Positions 57,945-64,000 of a DNA stretch of 64,000 bases are shown here, one piece after another. The number at the start of each line of letters is the position of its first letter. Position 1 is the stretch's first letter. This stretch comes from Diospyros lotus (Eukaryota; Streptophyta; Magnoliopsida; Ericales; Ebenaceae). A program made the translations under genes and the position numbers. Under the pieces are notes generated by a model. The model worked only from the letters and a program-made list of their open reading frames with translations, searched no databases and was not told the origin of the DNA. The stretch lies in the NCBI RefSeq assembly GCF_014633365.1, contig NC_068349.1:20970753-21034752 (forward strand), given 5' to 3'.

Positions 57945-58214
57945 GCCTTCTAGAAGCAACTCCCCTTCTCCTTTGACCATTTGACTTGGCTTTTATACCC
58001 TTAGTTTCCTTGGACCAATTTACCCCTCAAGCTTAGGCTATTTACCCTTTTGCCATTAGCTTGGTTCTTTGGTTATTTGACCACGATTTCTTCTTGGAAA
58101 ACGCGTCCTTGCTCGGGATCACTTTTGGGATTCGTCCACCTTAGGCTTATACCCCTAGGCGCCTAGTGACCAAAATACCCTTAGGTGGATGCTCGAGAAT
58201 TCTATGGCACAACA
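56480..58214 (-). repeat. 3' LTR of a Tat-like gypsy element
   Basis: On the - strand it starts TGTTGTGCCATAGAATTC, directly after the purine run at 58215-58228. The body shares the GTTAGAAGACACGTCGGGA and CCTCCGATGC-like segment (56847-56895) with the LTRs at 19207 and 28476. A (GA)n tract lies at 57904-57940 and CGAGAGAG-rich inverted repeats at 57540-57850. The left end is approximate. Confidence 0.6.
57904..57940. repeat. (GA)n microsatellite
   Basis: About eighteen GA units inside the Tat-like LTR. Confidence 0.95.
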
Positions 58215-58228
58215 ATTGCCCCCCAATC
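58215..58228 (-). promoter_or_regulatory. polypurine tract of the Tat-like element
   Basis: The - strand reads GATTGGGGGGCAAT directly before the LTR start TGTTGTG; it sets the element on the - strand. Confidence 0.7.
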
Positions 58229-58453
58229 TTTTGCTTTGACTATTAAGTCAAAGGGAAGACTAATGTCACTCTCGCGTCCACCTACCCCGATGGACAAAAC
58301 TACTTTCTTAAGATTCATGGCCTCACGTCGACACTAAAAACGAGATCAAATTTTGAGTGCTCAGGGGCGCTAGCTGTTTTAGAGAATGGCTTTCGAGTGT
58401 AGAAAAGCTTACGCCAGCAGTTTCGCTCTATTTAGACTTGGGCTTGAGCTAAG

Positions 58454-58630
58454 ATGGATTTTTCTAGGATCGAAGTGTCCCGGTGGGGCCCTGAGATGAT
58501 GTATTTGCATATGACGACTCTCACTAATGCCTTGAATCATTCCCCATTCAAACTTGATTTGCTAAACTCCTATGAGTGTCTTAAATCTAAGGTGAGAAAT
58601 GATGCTGCCAACCTAAAATCATTGTGCCAA
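58454..58630 (+). pseudogene. antisense extra reading frame, 5' part
   Basis: It starts MDFSRIEVSRWGPEMMY and includes ECLKSKVRNDAAN near codons 40-52. A second copy of that motif, ECLKLKVRNDIAN, occurs at about 59213-59250 in the same orientation, continuing to RRVFLWAS and a stop. Its direction is opposite to the element. I do not recognise the protein; extra antisense frames are known in Tat elements. Confidence 0.4.
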
Positions 58631-58639
58631 GAGTGTTTC

Positions 58640-59153
58640 TATTTTCTTCCATTATTAGTGGCTTTGCTTACCCTATCCCAGGGATTCCATCGGTATTCTA
58701 TCATAACACTTGGTGAAATATGGCTGTCCATGTGTTCTACTCCGACCCCATCGCTATGTAAAAGTTATCCATCTTCAGCCATTCTCTCTGATTTAATGCA
58801 GTTCCATGGGCGATTAATGCCAATATCTTCTCCATAATGGCCATCTTTGCTATAACCACATTCCATTTTATCTTGCATTGAATACCAGCAGCCACTGTCT
58901 CTTCTTCTCTTACCTAAAGACGCCCCAACATGCCTTTCCACATTAGATCCATTCTCTTTTCCATCTCTCTTCAAAAGGCTGTTATCTTCTGGTCTTCTGT
59001 CATCACCATACGAGCTCCCGAAGCTCTTACTTAAGACAAGACCATTGTCCTCAAAAAGAGTTTTTAGTTCGCATTTCAGATCAAACTTTCCTTCACCAGC
59101 CGTTCTTATCTCCTCCCCAATTTTTTCCCTAGCAGGTTTACTAATTTGTCTTA
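58640..59153 (-). pseudogene. possible captured host exon inside the gypsy element
   Basis: The - strand stays open for about 128 codons from 59153 to 58768, with hydrophilic, non-transposon-like content (KIGEEIRTAGEGKFDLKCEL, SLGKRRRDSGCWYSMQDKME). After one in-frame TAA the same frame goes on as HISPSVMIEYRWNPWDR and reaches AGG|GTAAGC, a splice-donor-like sequence near 58675. The composition suggests a nuclear host protein exon. I do not recognise the family. It lies between the two copies of the antisense-frame motif. Confidence 0.4.
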
Positions 59154-59299
59154 GGTGACTCCGTCACTGCTTTGGACTATCGCCTATATGACCCTAGCTT
59201 TTGAAACTCTTTCGAGTGTCTCAAATTGAAGGTGAGAAATGACATTGCCAACCCTACCAAGTCACAGGCTCGGGGTGCGCTCGAGAGGAGAGTATTTCT

Positions 59300-60479
59300 T
59301 TGGGCATCCTAGAGGTGGCCTAGGAAATGGAAGATAGTATTTTAAGTAAGCTAAAGGAAAAACCTTGGGGACACTCTAATCGGGGCTACAAGAATAGCTC
59401 TCTAGTAGCCAGTTGTCCTACCTCGATCATCGACACACTAGTCTAGCTTTTGATTTTCTTTGTATTTTTTGCTCTAGAATGTTATTGTTTCAAAGGAACG
59501 AGCAACACAATTTTTCTTGCACCTAGGGTGTCTTTTGTTTTCTAGCGATGCATACTACTAATTTACATGCTTTAAGCTATCCATACATAGATAAGCAATG
59601 AGGCATGCATCAAAACGAATTCAATGAGAAGTCGCACCTGGCAATGCTCTTACACGCTCCCTTAGATCTGCCACCATGTTAGTCAAGAGATTAGATATGT
59701 GAAGACTATATCGGTTGGTGCAATACCTTTGCCTTGGCGAGAGTATTATGCCATTCATTGGCTAAAACTTTCTCCTCGCCCTGTCGACTAGCATTTCACT
59801 TCTCAATCATAAAGTTAGTGCCCGAAACTCTTAATTCAAGCAAACCAACGTAGTTCGACATATACAACTTAAAGAATAAAAAGTTATTCATTAAGCGAGC
59901 AAGGAAAAGCTTCTTGTGTACCTCGAGTCAAACACCATTGGCTAAGGCATTAAGATAATGATGACTAACTAGGGCGAGGCTACCCATGCTACTTATACCG
60001 TCCCTCAGCCTTCGCCGAGTTACTACGGGGGACCCTAGTGTGGCCATTTCTAGCTGACCATCTCGATGGGCTTCAAGCATGGGGGACCCTTAGAGCTAGG
60101 ACGTTATGACATGCTGGTACTTAGGCAAGGCACACCCCCATTCTTAATCACCGAGTGGTTCTAAGGCGAAGTTTCTCACACCAAGTCGCTTGAGTTAAAG
60201 TCGTAGGCTAGGCGGAGTTTAGCGTAAAGTTAGAGCATGAGCCTAGCCCCCCAGAGTCAAGCAAACCATTTTTGTTCTGGGAGCAGCAAGCATCAGCTTG
60301 TAGAAAGATGTTTAGCCTTTGATACCTTTGACGTAGGTTGCTCCTTGATAGGGTATGCTTTCTAGCTTCTCTTGTCTACACTTGCAGCCCGTGCTTGGGA
60401 TCTATTCACCACAAGAAATATGGATCGGGGTCTGCATCTTTAGTTTGAGTGTGGTGTCCAGGCTTGAGTCATGTCAGAA
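59300..60479. other. non-coding part of the gypsy 3' region
   Basis: No domain recognised; short phrases such as GGGGGACCCTAG and GGGGGACCCTTAG recur near 60030-60095. Confidence 0.4.
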
Positions 60480-61310
60480 CCCAGGGTCGCCCGGTGATCT
60501 TTACTCTATATCTTCGTCGAGTATTTTCATTCCATATTTTCCTTGGTTTATCCGCCATAGAGAATCTAGGTTGGACCAGGGGTTGGCCGCTGAATTCTCA
60601 CTAGTCGTTCCAAGCTTGTCGAGAGGCTTAATGCCGGATCTACCAAGGAGTCAAGGTTAGCTCGTACGCTTCACATCGGACTTTGATAAGGGATCCAGAT
60701 TAGCCTGGGAGCATGGCGTTAGAACACATCTTGGAATTCAGGCCAAACATTTAACCTTACATGCACTTCACATTTTTTTCATTCCTCTTTTCAGGTTTGT
60801 CTACCATAGGGGATCTAGGTTCGACCAAAGGTCAATAACTGGATTCCCACCTGCCGTTCCAAGTTTGTCAAGAGGCTTAGTGACGGGCCTACTAAGGAGT
60901 CAAGGTTAACCTAAGGGCTTTGCACTAGACTCAAACGAGGGATCCGGGTTAACCTACGGGAGTGGCATAGGAACACGTCATGGAATCCAGGAAGGTTCAA
61001 GGCCATAGCGCCAAATCACCACTAGGCAGGCTCGTTTGAGAAGGTAGGGTCGAGCCCCATTTCTTCCATGTCGCTCATTCGAGTTTTCCTTACATAGGGA
61101 ATCTATGTTAGACCCGGGACCTTTCTTTGAATTACCATCAGTTGTTCCAAGTTTGTGGGGAGGCTTTGCGCCAAATCGACCAAGGAGTCAAGGTTAGCTC
61201 GTAAGCTTAGCGTCAGACTCAGGCAAGGGATCCAGGTTAGCCTACGGACACAACATCGGAACACATCAAGGAATTTAGGCGAGTCTGGGGTCTTAGCACC
61301 AGATTACGAT
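60480..61310. repeat. three tandem copies of a 250-285-bp unit
   Basis: Equivalent points are GAATCTAGG at 60562, GGATCTAGG at 60811 and GAATCTATG at about 61099. Each is followed by CGTTCCAAG or TGTTCCAAG, GAGGCTT, and AAGGAGTCAAGGTTA. Copies are diverged, perhaps 70-75% alike by eye. Confidence 0.8.
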
Positions 61311-61430
61311 TCGTCGAGCCGAACCTTTTAGGATGTGGGCTTACATTTACCTTTGCTAGCCTATCGCCATTATGAACTGTTAGTTTATGCCCATCTTACA
61401 AAATTGACTTCCCCCTAATGAAAATTAAAT

Positions 61431-62613
61431 TAAATTTAGATTGATTAATTTTATTATTGCGTATCACACATGTTTTGAATAATGTTTATATCACTCCATT
61501 TGATATTTTATATAAGGACACTAGTTTAATTTATCATTCTTTTTCTCTTTAATGATGAATGCAATTAAATATTTTCTTCGTTATTTTCTAGCTCTTATTG
61601 ATTTTGATATCAATTGTATAATCGATTCTTAGAAAAAAAAAACTCAATTTAATTCATGATGTTTAATTCTATATAAAAAAAAATTAGAGATAAGTTTTAT
61701 ACATTATTTTTCATAATGGATTAAAAGACAGCCTAAGCCAAGCACGAGTTTATCATCTAGTTGTTAAGTAACTTAAAACACAGTGTACCAAATATCAAAT
61801 AGAAAAGTCAATGATTTAACTCTTATTGACAAACACCATAAAAATTGACATGTATCCTTATATCCAACTTTGATTGAACAAAAATGTCAAATGAATTTAA
61901 CTCCCATATATCAATCCTGGAGGATCCAAGAGAGGCTAGTAGATTTGTCATTATCCAAATTTAGCCCCAAAAAAATGGTCTATCAACCCATAACTACTGA
62001 GGTGCGAATCTCAGAGATAACACTGAGTGTCTCACCTCACCTAGCATATACAAAAGGTAAGGGCCTCATAAGTAACACCTCTGAATCTTACTCATCTTTA
62101 CCCGTTACATCCTATGAACTAGTGTCACTTTACTAACTTGAGTATTGAAAGCTAAATCAAGAGACCTAGCCTCATTTTTTCTTTTAGGTGTTCACATCAA
62201 AGCACATCTTGATGATATATTCCAACCATCATCAAATAAAAAATAGTAATACTTTTTTTTATTTTTGTTAATTATAATTATAAGGGTTGTTCCTCATGTA
62301 AAACTTAACTCCTTTATGGGTTCCGTTGACTTTTCGAAAGTCCCTTACAACAACTCAATTTTTTAGCCTGAACCATAGCTATACCAAAAACTATTTCTGA
62401 TCTGATTTCTTTCAGCGCTAAAAATCATGCCTTGAGATGGTCATTAACACTATATCATTTTTCTTAAACATCTAGATTCCAAGACACTCCTTTTAGTTGA
62501 TTCGGTCACTCCAAACTGTAAAAATTACACTATAGTCCCCAAATCTTCTAAAAATTTCACCTACAGTCCAAGATAAATTACACTCAAGTCCTTTAAAATT
62601 TCTCGGGTGTTAC
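61431..62613 (-). mobile_element. chromovirus-like LTR, left end uncertain
   Basis: The right end reads CTCGGGTGTTACA at 62613; on the - strand the LTR starts TGTAACACCCGAG. The segment 62290-62600 aligns with 45160-45430 of the solo LTR, proving the family link. It interrupts copia element D. No left TG and target duplication were identified. Confidence 0.6.
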
Positions 62614-63960
62614 AATCTACATTAGCCATTTGTGAGCTAGTACCATCAGGCAATAATTCTTCAACCACTTCAAGTAGTGATTCTTCAACCACTTGTTGTT
62701 CAGTATTGTTAAAATGTTCTTTAGCACTAGGAATAACATTTTATATAATAGTGGAAGAAGGAACAATTATGGGTAAAGGGACATTTACCCTAATTACCTT
62801 TATGACCTCATCATGTTGTTCCTTTGTTTCCACATTTTGGCATTTATCACTCCTATTAACTTCACCATTATCTAAAAAATATTGCATTACCAATTTTCAC
62901 AATTTTTGGACTATGGTTTGGATAATATAATATGTACCATTTAGACTTCTCTAGGTAACCAATAAAATAACCCTTTGTTATTTGAGACACTAGTTTCTTT
63001 TCATGTGGATTATATATCCTCGCTTCTGCTGAAAAACCCCAAACGTCCAGGTGTCTTAAGATAGGTTTCCTTTCTGTCCACATTTCAAAAGATGCCTTTT
63101 GAACTACCTTACTAGGAACCCTATTCAACAAATATGTTATAATTTTGAGCACATACATCCACAAAAACTTGGGTAATGAGGCATTACTCATCATGCTCCA
63201 AACAATATCCATTAATGTTTGATTACGCCTTTCTGCAACACCATTTTGTTATTATGTACCTAACATAGTATACTGTGTACATATGCCATGACTTTTGAGG
63301 ATTTTAGCAAATAGACCTAGACACTTACCTAACTCAGTATACTATCCATAATATTCAACACCTCTATCAGATTTGATAACTTTTATTTTTCTATCTAACT
63401 GTCTCTCAACCTTCTATATGTACACCTCAAGAGCATCTACCTATTGAGGCTTTTCATGGAGCAAATAGATATAACCATAACTTGAAAAGTTATCTACAAA
63501 GGTGATGAAATATTTCTCTCAATTATGAGTTGGAGTGTCTAACGTTCCACAAATGTCAGTGTCTTCAAAAAAGTTGGGTACTTCTTGTGGCTTGTTTCTT
63601 ATTGTGTCTTGTTTGCTTACATTTAATGCAATCCACACACATTCCAAGATTAGTAAAGTCCAAATTAGCTAAAATTTCATAATTTACTAATCTCATCATC
63701 TTTTCTTTAGATATATGACCTAAACATTTGTACCACAAGTAAGCAGAATTTTCGTTCAACATGCTACATTTAATTCCAATTTATGATGCACAGTAAGTAG
63801 GGAATAGCTTTGATATGTCATTTAATATGCTTCTCTTTAAGGTCATCTTAAAGGTAATGCATGAGTGTTTTGTTTAGCTCATGATATGCTAAGTGATATA
63901 TGTGGCAACATTACTCAAAGTTTAAGAATAATGTGTTCTATACTTCATATTTGATGTTTA
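62614..63960 (-). pseudogene. copia element D: GAG-pre-integrase and integrase
   Basis: On the - strand 63565-63762 reads LNENSAYLWYKCLGHISKEK and CVDCIKCKQTRHNKK (GAG-pre-integrase). About 63230-63560 carries the decayed integrase core (KSDRGVEYYG with the second catalytic Asp, QNGVAERRNQTLMD with the Glu). 62868-63212 is the C-terminal block (FLWMYVLKIITYLLNRVPSK, GYFIGYLEKSKWY). The linker toward reverse transcriptase ends at 62614. Tnt1-like by similarity. Stops occur, for example TAA/TAG near 63260. Confidence 0.8.
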
Positions 63961-64000
63961 TGTAACGACCCGTTATTGGGTCTATGTCATTATTAATATT
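63961..64000 (+). mobile_element. start of another LTR, cut by window end
   Basis: TGTAACGACCCGTTATTGGG begins abruptly after copia element D sequence; the TGTAACGACCC start is typical of chromovirus LTRs such as those seen above. Only 40 bp are visible. Confidence 0.4.

Larger units (their letters stand above)
58229..61430 (-). mobile_element. 3' internal region of a Tat-like gypsy element
   Basis: Located 5' of the 3' LTR in element orientation. It holds no pol domain. Instead it has a + strand (antisense) open stretch, a possible captured exon, and a tandem repeat region. Tat-lineage elements are known for long regions between pol and the 3' LTR with extra, sometimes antisense, reading frames and variable tandem repeats, which supports this assignment. 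The right boundary is uncertain. Confidence 0.5.

Noticed and set aside
62607..62930. + strand open frame of 107 codons
   Set aside because: It is antisense shadow of the copia element D linker and integrase end.

Overview
This window looks like a transposon-packed euchromatin/heterochromatin border from a seed plant, most likely a eudicot. The base composition is AT-rich, introns carry plant GT-AG junctions, and the repeats are plant types: Ty1/copia with initiator-Met-tRNA primer sites, SIRE-like copia, Ty3/gypsy, Au SINEs, an L1-type LINE and 5S-bearing Cassandra-type TRIMs. I cannot name the species. The only host gene I can support is the 3' part of a FEI1/FEI2-like leucine-rich-repeat receptor kinase on the + strand (three exons, 6569-13831). 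Its upstream exons are not visible here.

Layout, left to right. 1-5268: a decayed copia element on the - strand with its 5' LTR at 5030-5268, interrupted at about 1.8-3.9 kb by a non-coding LTR-like insertion. 5269-13831: receptor-kinase exons separated by introns of 1.3 and 5.3 kb that hold SINE and LINE debris. 14017-14820: an inverted-repeat (MITE-like) element just past the stop codon. 15571-15808: a small insertion flanked by perfect 17-bp direct repeats. 16745-20202: Ty3/gypsy gag debris (-), a 5S-bearing TRIM cluster with one arm inverted to form a palindrome (17871-19162), and a gypsy-type LTR. About 20.5-25.97 kb: a broken copia element (+) that contains a complete Cassandra TRIM (22717-23357) and is cut off by a chromovirus-like LTR.

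27.6-47.3 kb is a nest. A SIRE-like element (-), with its primer site at 29435-29449, has a long LTR starting at 29452. That LTR received a solo LTR (32062-34086), then a nearly complete Tork/Tnt1-like copia (34303-40654) and a second, more decayed relative (40863 to about 47299) only 208 bp away in the same orientation. The first of these carries a Cassandra TRIM in its RNase H region (39140-39799); the second carries a solo LTR (43131-45453). 47.3-52.8 kb holds further LTR pieces and the 3' end of a SIRE-like element on the + strand.

52.8-56.4 kb has no recognisable gene. 56.5-61.4 kb is the 3' end of a Tat-like gypsy element (-) with a polypurine tract, an antisense reading frame, a possible captured host exon and a three-fold tandem repeat. 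61.4-64 kb holds another LTR and a - strand copia integrase fragment that is itself invaded at 63961.

The most unusual structures are the palindromic 5S-TRIM cluster with a primer site unlike that of the two other Cassandra copies, the 18-bp minisatellite at 31212-31526, the clusters of TCGA-centred palindromes in several LTRs, and the putative captured exon near 59 kb. No transposon reading frame here is intact, so any movement would need proteins supplied from elsewhere. Boundaries given without target duplications are approximate.
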